In this document: positions 41,905-50,561 of the stretch, piece after piece | How the letters are laid out: each line of letters opens with the position of its first letter | Numbering within the stretch: the stretch's first letter is position 1 | IMG/VR virus record: IMGVR_UViG_3300023174_002623 | Location: 1-56,216 of that record | Length of the DNA: 56,216 nt | DNA from: a virus | Direction: 5' to 3' (one strand) | Position numbers and translations under genes: made by a program | The notes under the pieces: generated by a model | What the model saw: the letters and a program-made list of their open reading frames with translations, nothing else | Database searches by the model: none | What the model was told of the DNA's origin: nothing

Positions 41905-42446
41905 TGGCTAATGAAACAATTAAAAAATTTAAAACACCTTATTCAAGTTTGCCTCCAATTGGTAGTGAAACACAGGGCTATTCTTTGAGATATAGAATTA
42001 TCTCAGATGATAAAAATAGAACGTCGCACTGGTCTCCAGTTTATTTAATTGAGCCAGATTATACATTTGTTCCAGGAATTATAAATTTTGCATCTATAGG
42101 GTCATTGAGTGGAACAACTGCTTTTTTTGCTTGGGATGCAGTAACAATTAATAAAGTTGATGGAGCAAATACTTATTTTATTAAAAAAGAATCTCAGTAT
42201 GATTTTTGGGTTAGATGGGATCAAGGAGGCGGTAATGGAGACTGGCTATATAAAGAAAGATTGTCCGCAAGTTCTTTATCCTTACCAGTTCCAACAACAT
42301 ATACTGTAAATGGAGTTGTACAAGCAAGTCCACCAAACAGAATAAGTATTGAGATTTATCTTCCAGGGTATCCGATTGAAAGATCAGATGGGGCTGTTGG
42401 AACACCTTTTTTAAAAGTATACAGATTGCTCAATCAGACTGTTTAA
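41904..42446 (+). CDS. Minor tail protein with Fn3-like domain
   Basis: 180 residues, start in a TAATG overlap. The segment GYSLRYRIISDDKNRTSHWS followed by PVYLIEPDY is a strong pattern of actinophage minor tail proteins and fits a fibronectin type III-like fold. Then TTAFFAWDAVTINKVDGANT and a YDFWVRWDQGGGNGDWLYKE segment continue the beta pattern. It precedes a promoter-like motif and another small structural gene. Role: tail-tip decoration or adhesion. Confidence 0.65.
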   Translation: MANETIKKFKTPYSSLPPIGSETQGYSLRYRIISDDKNRTSHWSPVYLIEPDYTFVPGIINFASIGSLSGTTAFFAWDAVTINKVDGANTYFIKKESQYDFWVRWDQGGGNGDWLYKERLSASSLSLPVPTTYTVNGVVQASPPNRISIEIYLPGYPIERSDGAVGTPFLKVYRLLNQTV

Positions 42447-42455
42447 TGATATAAT
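42447..42455 (+). promoter_or_regulatory. Extended -10 promoter
   Basis: TGA-TATAAT begins at the base after the preceding stop and ends 9 nt before ATG 42465; TTGCTC lies 18 nt upstream of the -10. GGAG (42456-42459) sits between -10 and start, so it would be lost from a transcript starting near 42462 but used by read-through mRNA. Confidence 0.5.
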
Positions 42456-42464
42456 GGAGAGATA

Positions 42465-42908
42465 ATGGCTAAAGTACCGCTACCAGAACGAGGACAACCT
42501 CTAGATTTAACATATATTTATCAGTTAGTTGATACTGTTAATAATTTGTCTACACAGGTTTCATCCGCAACATACAATTACACTACAGTTGATACTGTGT
42601 CTGCTGGAAAACAAAGCATTAAAACATCAGAAGCAAGAGTTGTTGGTGGATATGTAGAGGTTGCTAACAATTCTACAGTTAGTGCTGGAAATGAAAAGAC
42701 ATTTTCATATGACTTTCCATCAGACTTTAAGTATTCTCCAATTGCATCTGCAACAGCAGTAAATATTGGAAATACTCCAGCAGGACAAAATGTTAACGTT
42801 ATTTTAAAAAGTGTAACTACTTCAAGAGTAGAGGGCATTGTAAGATTTGGTGCATCTGGAGATCTTTCTCTGGCAGTCCACCTTATCATTATTGGTATAC
42901 CAAACTAA
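42465..42908 (+). CDS. Small tail/adhesion protein, last late gene
   Basis: 147 residues. The N-terminal ERGQPLDLTYIYQLVDTVNN is a short helical attachment-like segment. Then comes a beta domain with SEARVVGGYVEVANNSTVSA, KTFSYDFPSDFKYSP and VEGIVRFGASGDLSLAVHLI, a shape common to small knob or H-type lectin-like domains of phage fibres. It is the last recognisable structural gene; a zinc-ribbon gene follows 13 nt later. Likely part of the adhesion apparatus. Confidence 0.6.
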   Translation: MAKVPLPERGQPLDLTYIYQLVDTVNNLSTQVSSATYNYTTVDTVSAGKQSIKTSEARVVGGYVEVANNSTVSAGNEKTFSYDFPSDFKYSPIASATAVNIGNTPAGQNVNVILKSVTTSRVEGIVRFGASGDLSLAVHLIIIGIPN

Positions 42909-42921
42909 AGGGGACTGGGTA

Positions 42922-43110
42922 ATGCATTGCGGTAAATGCAATGGCAGAATGTTTGTTGATAGACAATATTCTAGCCAAATACATATTGAAACTTATTGCG
43001 TCTGTTGTGGTTCAAGAAAATTTTTTCATCCACCGTCAGACAGCAAGGAGGGTAGATGGATTTTAAACCAAGAAAACTTGAGAGCAAAGACTACAATAGT
43101 CAACCTGTAA
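42922..43110 (+). CDS. Small zinc-ribbon protein
   Basis: 62 residues from ATG 42922, with AAAGGGG 8 nt upstream; an upstream in-frame start would lie inside the previous gene. Cysteines are spaced as CGKC (3, 6) and CVCC (26, 28, 29), a two-knuckle zinc-ribbon layout. The remaining 30 residues are basic and polar. Its last 55 nt overlap the next, MerR-like gene, whose ribosome site is inside this gene. It sits at the switch point from structural to replication genes, so a regulatory role is plausible but unproven. Confidence 0.6.
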   Translation: MHCGKCNGRMFVDRQYSSQIHIETYCVCCGSRKFFHPPSDSKEGRWILNQENLRAKTTIVNL

Positions 43111-43601
43111 TTAATGGAAACAAAAAGATTTGGTTTCTAAATGGTGACTTGGTTAGATTGCATCATAGTTCAAGATCTACTGGAATGGTCTCTGTTTATA
43201 ATATTACAAAAGACAGAATAGAAACTTGTTTTCGTGCTGACTTTAGAAAAAATAGACAAAAGGCTTATACTGTAACAGAAACAGCCAAACTTGTCAATAG
43301 GCATCGTAAGTATTTTCCATTATTAATTAAACGAGGAGTCATTCCTCCACCAATGGGTTCACAATTAAACGGGGTACGTCATTGGCAAGTAAGAGCATAT
43401 TACTCTGAATCGCAAGTAAAAGAGATACGTGATATACTTGCAAGTATACATATTGGAAGACCAAGAAAAGATAATTTAATAACAAACAACATGACACCTA
43501 CAAGTCAAGAGTTGACACGTAGGACAGGCGATGGTATACTGGTTTATACAAGAACTGAAGATGGCAGATTTATTCCAGTTTGGAATGAGAGCATTAACTA
43601 A
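43056..43601 (+). CDS. MerR-like HTH DNA-binding protein
   Basis: 181 residues, AGGAGG 4 nt before the ATG. Residues about 70-128 (YTVTETAKLVNRHRKYFPLL, IKRGVIPPP, then YYSESQVKEIRDIL) form a MerR/HTH_17-like winged helix as in excisionases and MerR regulators. A basic GRPRKDN stretch follows. The N-terminal 60 residues may be a small beta domain. Its 3' end contains a near-consensus promoter pointing into the replication operon, with a short inverted repeat (GTCAA-GAG-TTGAC) over the -35, suggesting it could control the genes after it. TAATG follows at its end. Confidence 0.65.
   Translation: MDFKPRKLESKDYNSQPVINGNKKIWFLNGDLVRLHHSSRSTGMVSVYNITKDRIETCFRADFRKNRQKAYTVTETAKLVNRHRKYFPLLIKRGVIPPPMGSQLNGVRHWQVRAYYSESQVKEIRDILASIHIGRPRKDNLITNNMTPTSQELTRRTGDGILVYTRTEDGRFIPVWNESIN
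43512..43540 (+). promoter_or_regulatory. Near-consensus promoter of the replication operon
   Basis: TTGACA (43512-43517), 17-nt spacer, TATACT (43535-43540) with TGG before the -10. It lies inside the 3' end of the MerR-like gene. GTCAA-GAG-TTGAC (43504-43516) is an inverted repeat overlapping the -35, a possible operator. It is the best promoter match in the window. Confidence 0.75.
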
Positions 43602-43612
43602 TGGGGGAAATC

Positions 43613-43846
43613 ATGGAAGAAATTACAGAAAACGTTATTGAAAGACAAAACACAAAGGTATCTGCAACACTTGGGTACACACTTAACTTGGGTAATTTTC
43701 AGTCGCTAAGAGTTGATCTTGGCGTTGTAGATTACACTCGTGAAGGAGAAACAACAAATGAAGCAATGGATCGCATCTATGCATTTGTTGAAAATAAAGT
43801 AATTGAAAAAGTCAACGAAGCAAAAGCCGAAATCGTAGCAGAGTAG
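43613..43846 (+). CDS. Conserved small phage protein of unknown function
   Basis: 77 residues from ATG 43613, with GGGGG 5 nt upstream; ATG 43601, four codons earlier in a TAATG overlap, is the alternative start. The core LGYTLNLGNFQSLRVDLGVV then DYTREGETTNEAMDRIYAFV is a pattern I associate with small proteins at the head of actinophage replication operons. The C-terminus is a charged helix. It is the first gene after the replication promoter, so it should be expressed early. The molecular role is not known. Confidence 0.6.
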   Translation: MEEITENVIERQNTKVSATLGYTLNLGNFQSLRVDLGVVDYTREGETTNEAMDRIYAFVENKVIEKVNEAKAEIVAE

Positions 43847-43847
43847 A

Positions 43848-44156
43848 GTGGCTGAACGCAAAGACCGAATGGCTTTGCTCAGTCGCTACAACAAACTTTA
43901 CTTGCAGAGATATGAGCAAAAGTCTAACATCAACTTAAACGTTGAGCAGTGGGCATCAGATGCCCTTGTTGAATCATATGGACTTCCTGCTTGCTATGAC
44001 TTATTGGATTATTATTTTAGCGTAGCACAAGAGCCAACTTGGAACTTCTTTTCTTATAATGCAGAAAAAATTCTTAATGGTAAACTTGATAAAGAACAAG
44101 ACGACACAGAACGAAAACAACGTAGGGCTAAAGCAAGGGAGTGGTTAAGTGAATAA
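43848..44156 (+). CDS. Small helical protein before the helicase gene
   Basis: 102 residues from GTG 43848, two nt after the preceding stop; ATG 43869 is an alternative without a better ribosome site. The sequence is helical and charged (DRMALLSRYNKLYLQRYEQK; ALVESYGLPACYDLLDYYFS) and ends in a Lys/Arg-rich helix. Its last 8 nt overlap the DnaB-like gene, so the two are coupled. A helicase loader or replication adaptor is possible from position alone; no ATPase or DNA-binding motif is visible. Confidence 0.55.
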   Translation: MAERKDRMALLSRYNKLYLQRYEQKSNINLNVEQWASDALVESYGLPACYDLLDYYFSVAQEPTWNFFSYNAEKILNGKLDKEQDDTERKQRRAKAREWLSE

Positions 44157-45375
44157 CACAGAGGCAAAACTAATCACTGCTGTTTTAACTGACAAGCAAG
44201 TTCACGTATTACTACAGGCTAATGTTGATAATCTTTTAAGAACACATAACGATGTGTGGAACTTTATCAGGAACTATTCTGAAACAAATGGAACAGTTCC
44301 TCCAGTCTCACTTGTGGTAGAAAAGTTTAGAGACTTTGCGCCAGCCGAAGGTATTGGTGCAACAAAACATCACCTAGATGAACTGCAAGTAGAATATTTA
44401 AATGATAGCCTGAAGGATATTATTCGTAACGCTGCATCTGAAATCCAGCAGGGTGAAGGACCAAAAGCACTAGAAGAACTTATTACTAAAACCTCAGAGT
44501 TAAAAAAGAATACATCTACTATCCGTGATATTGATGCTACAGATATAGATTCTGCTATTGCATATTTTGAAAATGTTAAGCAGCAACAAGCACTTGGTCA
44601 CATTGGAATCAAGACTGGTCTTCCAGGATTTGATAACTACTTACCTTCTGGAATTATGCCAGGGCAGTTAGGTGTGTTCCTTGCTTATCCAGGAATTGGT
44701 AAATCATGGCTGGCCTTGTACTTTGCTGTGCAGGCTTGGAAGCAGGGCAAGACTCCTTTAATTATTAGTCTTGAAATGTCTGAAACAGAAGTTAGAAACC
44801 GTGCATTTACTATTATGGGTGAAGGGCTTTGGTCACATAGAAAACTTTCTAATGGAGAAGTAGAACTTGATATGCTTAAGAAATGGCATGAAAACAAACT
44901 TCAAGGCAGACCACACTTTCATATTATTTCAAATGATCAAGGCGGAGAAGTAACACCTTCAGTTATTCGTGGAAAAATTGATCAGTACAAGCCTGACTTT
45001 GTTATCGTTGACTATTTGCAACTCATGAGTCCAAACCAAAAGTCAGACAACGAAACGGTACGAATGAAGAACCTTTCTCGTGAACTAAAACTTATGGCTA
45101 TTAGTGAAGAAGTACCTATCATGGCTATTTCATCTGCAACTCCAGATGATGCAAAAGACTTGAGTAGTGTACCTACTCTTGGTCAAACATCTTGGTCTAG
45201 ACAGATTGCTTACGATGCTGATTGGGTATTAGCACTTGGTCGTGCAACCAACAGTGATATTATTGAATGTGCTTTTAGAAAAAATCGTAATGGTTATATG
45301 GGAGACTTTTTAGTACAATGTGATTTTGATAAAGGTTATTACAAATATAAGGATTTTGAAGACAAGAATGGCTAA
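44149..45375 (+). CDS. dnaB: DnaB-like replicative helicase
   Basis: 408 residues from GTG 44149, GGGAG 7 nt upstream. The N-terminal 130 residues are a small helical domain. The RecA-type motor follows: TGLPGFDNYLPSGIMPGQLG, Walker A AYPGIGKS (179-186), LIISLEMSETEVRNR (the DnaB H1a region), and Walker B FVIVDYLQLMSPN. Downstream are MKNLSRELKLMAISEEVPIM and a C-terminal ALGRATNSDIIECAFRKNRN arginine-finger region. It should unwind DNA 5' to 3' as a hexamer ahead of the Pol III-type polymerase. It overlaps the primase gene by 8 nt. No intein is seen. Confidence 0.9.
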   Translation: MNNTEAKLITAVLTDKQVHVLLQANVDNLLRTHNDVWNFIRNYSETNGTVPPVSLVVEKFRDFAPAEGIGATKHHLDELQVEYLNDSLKDIIRNAASEIQQGEGPKALEELITKTSELKKNTSTIRDIDATDIDSAIAYFENVKQQQALGHIGIKTGLPGFDNYLPSGIMPGQLGVFLAYPGIGKSWLALYFAVQAWKQGKTPLIISLEMSETEVRNRAFTIMGEGLWSHRKLSNGEVELDMLKKWHENKLQGRPHFHIISNDQGGEVTPSVIRGKIDQYKPDFVIVDYLQLMSPNQKSDNETVRMKNLSRELKLMAISEEVPIMAISSATPDDAKDLSSVPTLGQTSWSRQIAYDADWVLALGRATNSDIIECAFRKNRNGYMGDFLVQCDFDKGYYKYKDFEDKNG

Positions 45376-46291
45376 AGAGTTATATACAACACAGCAGATA
45401 CATAGAGTCCTGTCGGGTGCAGGAATTGACATTGAGGCTGAGTATGGAACTGATTATATAATTTTTTGTCCATATCATAATAACAACAGAACTCCAGCAG
45501 GAGAAGTTTCTAAAGAATCTGGATTGTTTTTTTGTTTTGGTTGTCAAACAACTAGAAGTCTTATTGAATTAATTATGCACATGACAGGAAGAACATATTT
45601 TGAAACTGTTAGATTTATAAAAAGCAAAGAAACAGAAACAGATATTGAAGCAGTTATTAATAAAGCCTTGCATCAGATGCCAGACTTTGTTCAATATGAT
45701 GAACTATTAATTAAGAGATTAAATAAACAAGCACTTGAATCACCAAGAGCCATGAGTTATTTTGAAGGCAGAAGGCTAACAAAAGAGTCTGTGGTAAAAT
45801 TTGATTTAGGGTTTTCAGAAAAACAAGACTCTGTGGTAATTCCAATGCAGTCTCCAGATGGGATGTCGATTGGTTTTGTTGCAAGAACTATTGAAGGCAA
45901 AGAGTTTAAAAATACTCCAGGTCTTCCTAAGAGCAAGATTCTTTTTAATCTTCACAGAGTAAAAGCATCTAAGACTGTTTACGTTGTTGAGTCTTCTTTT
46001 GATGCTATTAGATTGGATCAAGTAGGTTTCCCTGCGGTTGCTACCCTAGGGGCAAATGTTTCATCAAGCCAGATCGAACTTTTGAAGCGGTACTTTACAG
46101 GTGTCCTATTAGTAGCAGACAATGATGAGGCTGGAATAATTATGGCTGAGAAACTTACTGAAAAAATGGGTAACTTAGTTACAGTTATAACACCTGACAA
46201 AGGATACAAAGATATAGGTGATATGACAGATGATCAAATTAGAAAACTTGAGTTTCAATTTGACAACGTTATTGACTCTATGCTAAAATAA
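45368..46291 (+). CDS. dnaG: DNA primase (CHC2 zinc finger plus TOPRIM)
   Basis: 307 residues from ATG 45368 in an 8-nt overlap with the helicase; an upstream in-frame codon is rejected. The zinc site is C34, H37, C56, C59 (FCPYHNNNRTPAG, LFFCFGCQ). A core region around 105-200 includes IGFVARTIEGKEFKNTPGLP. The TOPRIM catalytic site is E208 (VVESSFDA) with D251 and D253 (LLVADNDEAG). It lacks the C-terminal helicase-binding domain of bacterial DnaG (about 580 residues), so it is a compact phage primase. It makes primers for lagging-strand synthesis with the adjacent helicase. Confidence 0.88.
   Translation: MAKELYTTQQIHRVLSGAGIDIEAEYGTDYIIFCPYHNNNRTPAGEVSKESGLFFCFGCQTTRSLIELIMHMTGRTYFETVRFIKSKETETDIEAVINKALHQMPDFVQYDELLIKRLNKQALESPRAMSYFEGRRLTKESVVKFDLGFSEKQDSVVIPMQSPDGMSIGFVARTIEGKEFKNTPGLPKSKILFNLHRVKASKTVYVVESSFDAIRLDQVGFPAVATLGANVSSSQIELLKRYFTGVLLVADNDEAGIIMAEKLTEKMGNLVTVITPDKGYKDIGDMTDDQIRKLEFQFDNVIDSMLK
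46260..46289 (+). promoter_or_regulatory. Promoter inside the end of the primase gene
   Basis: TTGACA (46260-46265), 18-nt spacer and TAAAAT (46284-46289) with TGC before the -10. It points to the gene at 46319, whose ribosome site AAGGAG lies a few bases before its ATG. Confidence 0.6.
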
Positions 46292-46318
46292 TAAAACACT
46301 TATATAAGGAGAAAACAC

Positions 46319-46972
46319 ATGACTATTGTAAAGGGACTAAAAAATATCAACGCCCTAGTCGACAAGCCAAAATACGAAGGTACAGGAACAAAGGTTCGTT
46401 GGGTTAAGTTAGCAGACGGACAAGCAGCAAAGATTAGATTTGTTAACGAGTTGGATCAAGACTCAGCAAACTACAATGAAGACCGTGGATTAGCAGTAGT
46501 ATGTTCAGAGCATACAAATCCAAAAGACTATAAGCGTAAAGCAGCATGTACTCAGGAGTCTGAGGGACGTTGCTTTGGCTGTGAGATGGCACGTAAAGAG
46601 CCTAAGTCTGGCTGGAGAGCACGTCTACGTTTCTACACAAATGTTTTAGTAGATGATGGAACAGAAGATGCATATATCGCTGTTTGGTCACAAGGTATTA
46701 GTAAGCAATCTGCTTTTAATACAATTCGTGAGTATGCCCTTGAAACAGGTAGCATCTCAAACTTACAATGGAAGTTAAAGCGCAATGGTCAGGGAACTGA
46801 AACTAATTATACGCTTATTCCAAGCATTCCAGATTCTGAACCATTCAAGTGGGATGGCTATGAATTCTTCAACCTAGAAAAGGTTGTTCGTGAAGTTCCT
46901 TATCCAGAGCAAGAAGCATTCTACTTTGGGTTCGATACTCCATCTGCTACCAGCACAAATATTGACTGGTAA
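46319..46972 (+). CDS. Putative zinc-binding ssDNA-binding protein
   Basis: 217 residues, with AAGGAG upstream and its own promoter, consistent with high output. The core has C62, H65, C77, C85 and C88 (VCSEHTNPKDYKRKAACTQE, then GRCFGCEMARKE), a zinc knuckle inside an OB-like domain as in T4 gp32-type proteins. Around it come WVKLADGQAAKIRFVNELDQ and WRARLRFYTNVLVDDG, and a C-terminus of aromatic and acidic residues ending TNIDW. It lies between primase and polymerase. ssDNA binding is inferred from context and zinc spacing; a replisome adaptor is an alternative. Confidence 0.6.
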   Translation: MTIVKGLKNINALVDKPKYEGTGTKVRWVKLADGQAAKIRFVNELDQDSANYNEDRGLAVVCSEHTNPKDYKRKAACTQESEGRCFGCEMARKEPKSGWRARLRFYTNVLVDDGTEDAYIAVWSQGISKQSAFNTIREYALETGSISNLQWKLKRNGQGTETNYTLIPSIPDSEPFKWDGYEFFNLEKVVREVPYPEQEAFYFGFDTPSATSTNIDW

Positions 46973-46975
46973 TAG

Positions 46976-49900
46976 ATGAATTACGTAGGTTTGCATGTCC
47001 ATACACACTACTCCTTAATGGATGGTGTTGCTACTCCAGAAGAATACGTTAACCGAGCAGTTGAACTTGGTATGCCAGCATTGGCTATCACAGATCATGG
47101 TTCTTTATCTGGGCATAGGGAACTGCACCGTATTGCAAAAGCAAAGGGCATCAAACCAATTCTTGGCGTAGAAGGCTATATGACAAGTAATATGAATGAT
47201 AAGAGAGCAAAGGCAGAACGTACTGATCCTCTTGATTTAAATTATCATCATATAGTTCTTCTCGCTAAGAATCAAGAAGGTCTAGAAAATCTAAACAAGA
47301 TTAATGAAATTGCTTGGACTGAAGGCTTCTTCAGCAAACCAAGATTTGATTTTGATGTACTAAAGAAGTATAAAGAAGGACTTGTTGTTACCTCTGGTTG
47401 CCTTAGTGGTTGGATTGCTAAAGCAGTAGAACTAGGAGAACTTGCAACTGCAAAACGACATATGCAATGGTTTAAAGATGAGTTTGGCGATGACTATTAC
47501 ATTGAGGTTATGCCACATAATTCTGCAGAAATTAATAAAGGAATTATTGAACTTGCAGATGCAATGCAGATCAAGATTGTTGTAACACCAGACTGTCACC
47601 ATTCTGATTCAAGTCAAAAAGAAATTCAAGAGTTAATGTTAATTCTTAATACTCATGCTAAGTTGGAAAAAGATGCAACTTATGAAAAGTCTAAGAAAAA
47701 AGAAACCTTTATGGATAGACTTGATTATTTATATGGTGCAGATAGAATGATGAGTTTTAATAAGTTTGATATTCATTTGCTTTCATATAAAGAGATGAAG
47801 GCTGCCATGCTAAAGCAGGGTATTGATCGTGAAGACATGTTTACATCTACAATAGAGATTGCTAACAAGGTAGAAGACTATGATATTAAAGAAGGACTAA
47901 ATCTACTACCAGTGCAATATCCAAAGCCAGGTTTAGAATTAAAGAAACTTGCTATGGAAGGACTTAAAGAACGTGGTCTTGAAGGCAAACAAGAATACCT
48001 TGATAGACTTGATGAAGAGTTAACAATCATTAATGATAAAAACTTTGCTCCATATTTCTTGGTAGTTCGTAACATGCTTAATTGGGCAAAGAAGGAAGAC
48101 ATCATGGTTGGTCCAGGTCGCGGATCATCTGCTGGCTCATTGCTTTGTTATACACTTGGAATTACAGATATTGATCCACTAAAGCATGGGTTACTGTTCT
48201 TCCGTTTTATCAATCCAGAACGTAATGACTTTCCTGATATTGATACAGATATTCAAGATTCAAGACGAGATGAAGTAAAAGACTATCTAGTTAGACAATA
48301 TAGACATGTCGCTTCTATTGCTACATTCTTACAATTCAAAGATAAAGGTGTTGTAAGAGATGTTTCCCGTGCACTTAATATTCCTTTACCAGATGTAAAC
48401 AAAGTTCTTAAAACTGTAGATACATGGGAAGACTATTGTGGCTCAAGAAATGCTGCTTGGTTTAGAGAAAAGTATCCAGAAGTAGAACTGTATGGAGATC
48501 AACTACGTGGTCGTATTAGAGGCACTGGTATTCATGCTGCTGGAGTTGTTACTAGCAAAGATCCAATCTTTAAATATGCACCATTAGAAACACGATCAGT
48601 TACTGGTAGTGATGGTCGCATTCCAGTTGTTGCTGTAGATATGGAAGAAGCAGAAAGAATTGGTCTAATTAAGATTGATGCACTTGGCCTTAAGACTCTT
48701 AGTGTTCTTAAGGATACCCTAGACATGATTCAAGAAAGAGATAAGAAAAAGATTAATCTGTTAGAGATTGATATGGATGATAAAAATGTTTATCAAATGC
48801 TTTCTGACGGCTACACAAAGGGTATATTCCAGTGTGAAGCAGCACCATATACAAATCTACTCATTAAGATGGGTGTTAAAAATCTTTCAGAGTTGGCTGC
48901 ATCCAATGCTTTGGTGCGTCCTGGCGCTATGAATACCATTGGTAAAGACTATATTGCACGTAAACATGGTCGTCAAAACATTGATTATACTCATACTATT
49001 CTAAAACAATTTACGGAGGATACTTATGGCTGCATTCTTTACCAGGAACAAGTTATGCAAACATGCGTACAACTTGGCGGTATGTCCATGTCGGAAGCAG
49101 ATAAAGTTAGAAAGATCATTGGAAAGAAGAAGGATGCTAAAGAGTTTGACGAGTTCAAAGACAGGTTTATCAAAGGCGCTTCTGCCTATATTGCTCCCAA
49201 TCAGGCTCTTGATTTATGGCATGACTTTGAAGCACATGCGGGATACTCGTTCAACAAGTCTCATGCGGTTGCTTACTCTACGCTCTCGTATTGGACGGCG
49301 TGGCTAAAGTATCACTATCCATTAGAGTTTATGTTTGCACTACTAAAGAATGAAAAAGATAAAGACACAAGAACGGAATACTTAATTGAAGCAAAAAGAA
49401 TGGGCATACCAGTTAAACTACCTCATATTAACGATTCAGATAAAGATTTTAAAATTGAGGGTAAGGGTATCAGGTTCGGACTATCAGCGATTAAGTTTAT
49501 CTCTGATACGATTGCAGAGAGATATATTCAGGCTAGACCTTTTAAAACATTCAAAGAAGTAGAAGACTTTACGTTTACAAAAGGCAATGGCGTAAACACT
49601 CGTGCTTTAAATTCTATGAGAGCGGTAGGTGCATTAACATTTTCTGATAATCCTGCTAATCAGCAAGAGGTAAAAGAAAACCTTTATGAATACCTAAACC
49701 TTCCTGAGTTTAACACTTCTATTCCACAACACTACTATGCATATTTAAATGATGTAGAGGAGTATGAGGAAAAAGGAGCCTTCATCTTAATGGGTATGGT
49801 AAAATCAATTAAGAGAAGTAAGGGTTGGTCTAGGGTAGAGTTGTTAGATAAAACAGGATCTGTTGGTATTTTTGATGATGAGAATACTGTAATTGAGGCT

Positions 49901-50251
49901 GGAAGAACATATATTCTTTTGGTAAGTGATAATAGAATTATGTCATCTGTGCCAGTAGATGAGGTAAAAGAGTCTAAGGATGCATTGGTTAAATTCTTAA
50001 ACTATAAGATGTTGCCCTTTAAAGAGGGAGAGCACTTTGTAATCTCCTTTAAGCCAAGAATGACAAAGGCTGGAAAGAAAATGGCATCACTTACATTAGC
50101 AGATTCTGGTAGAGAACTACATTCTATTACTGTATTTCCAACAGCATTTGCAAAAGCATATATGAGTATTGAAGCAGGAAATGTTTATAATTTTAAGTTT
50201 GGTAAAACAAAAGATGGAACAGTAATTATGGAGGATGTGTCAAATGTTTGA
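46976..50251 (+). CDS. dnaE: DNA polymerase III alpha subunit
   Basis: 1091 residues, the phage's replicative polymerase. The N-terminal PHP domain is intact in its metal ligands: HVHTHYSLMDG (7-17) and ITDHG (38-42), so proofreading by PHP is possible. The C-family palm has GPGRGSSAGS (379-388) and the catalytic DID pair D421/D423 in FPDIDTDIQDSRRDE. The FNKSHAVAYSTLSYWTAWLK fingers segment follows, and the C-terminus has an OB-like part (LMGMVKSIKRSKGWSRVELL). It is slightly shorter than bacterial DnaE (about 1160). Start ATG lies 3 nt after the previous stop with only a weak ribosome site. The 3' end overlaps the MazG gene. Confidence 0.95.
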   Translation: MNYVGLHVHTHYSLMDGVATPEEYVNRAVELGMPALAITDHGSLSGHRELHRIAKAKGIKPILGVEGYMTSNMNDKRAKAERTDPLDLNYHHIVLLAKNQEGLENLNKINEIAWTEGFFSKPRFDFDVLKKYKEGLVVTSGCLSGWIAKAVELGELATAKRHMQWFKDEFGDDYYIEVMPHNSAEINKGIIELADAMQIKIVVTPDCHHSDSSQKEIQELMLILNTHAKLEKDATYEKSKKKETFMDRLDYLYGADRMMSFNKFDIHLLSYKEMKAAMLKQGIDREDMFTSTIEIANKVEDYDIKEGLNLLPVQYPKPGLELKKLAMEGLKERGLEGKQEYLDRLDEELTIINDKNFAPYFLVVRNMLNWAKKEDIMVGPGRGSSAGSLLCYTLGITDIDPLKHGLLFFRFINPERNDFPDIDTDIQDSRRDEVKDYLVRQYRHVASIATFLQFKDKGVVRDVSRALNIPLPDVNKVLKTVDTWEDYCGSRNAAWFREKYPEVELYGDQLRGRIRGTGIHAAGVVTSKDPIFKYAPLETRSVTGSDGRIPVVAVDMEEAERIGLIKIDALGLKTLSVLKDTLDMIQERDKKKINLLEIDMDDKNVYQMLSDGYTKGIFQCEAAPYTNLLIKMGVKNLSELAASNALVRPGAMNTIGKDYIARKHGRQNIDYTHTILKQFTEDTYGCILYQEQVMQTCVQLGGMSMSEADKVRKIIGKKKDAKEFDEFKDRFIKGASAYIAPNQALDLWHDFEAHAGYSFNKSHAVAYSTLSYWTAWLKYHYPLEFMFALLKNEKDKDTRTEYLIEAKRMGIPVKLPHINDSDKDFKIEGKGIRFGLSAIKFISDTIAERYIQARPFKTFKEVEDFTFTKGNGVNTRALNSMRAVGALTFSDNPANQQEVKENLYEYLNLPEFNTSIPQHYYAYLNDVEEYEEKGAFILMGMVKSIKRSKGWSRVELLDKTGSVGIFDDENTVIEAGRTYILLVSDNRIMSSVPVDEVKESKDALVKFLNYKMLPFKEGEHFVISFKPRMTKAGKKMASLTLADSGRELHSITVFPTAFAKAYMSIEAGNVYNFKFGKTKDGTVIMEDVSNV

Positions 50252-50561
50252 TGAGTTAGCAAGAACAATACATAAAAATGCAGTAGAAAAAGGTTTTTGG
50301 GATAGACCAGCAGATGAGATATTTGTTACAAAACAAATGATGATGATTGTGTCTGAAGTTGTTGAGGCAATGGAAGCGCTTAGAAAAGAAATGGATCCAG
50401 ATCAGTTATCAGATGAGTTTGCAGATATTATTATTCGCACACTAGATTTGTATGCAGGCATGGTAGAAGCAGGGTATATGACTAAATCATTAAACATGGC
50501 AATTAAAGAAAAAATGGAGAAGAACTCCAATAGACCAAAGAAACACGGGGTAAGATTTTAA
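50244..50561 (+). CDS. MazG-like nucleoside triphosphate pyrophosphohydrolase
   Basis: 105 residues from ATG 50244, with GGAGG 9 nt upstream inside the polymerase gene; GTG 50235 would abut the ribosome site. The helical bundle shows SEVVEAMEA (E38, E41) and DEFADIIIRTLDLY (E58, D61), the E-x2-E and E-x2-D magnesium ligands of MazG/dUTPase-like folds. Phage MazG proteins hydrolyse dNTPs or alarmones and shape the nucleotide pool during infection. TAATG overlap with the RecA-like gene. Substrate is not predictable. Confidence 0.75.
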   Translation: MFDELARTIHKNAVEKGFWDRPADEIFVTKQMMMIVSEVVEAMEALRKEMDPDQLSDEFADIIIRTLDLYAGMVEAGYMTKSLNMAIKEKMEKNSNRPKKHGVRF

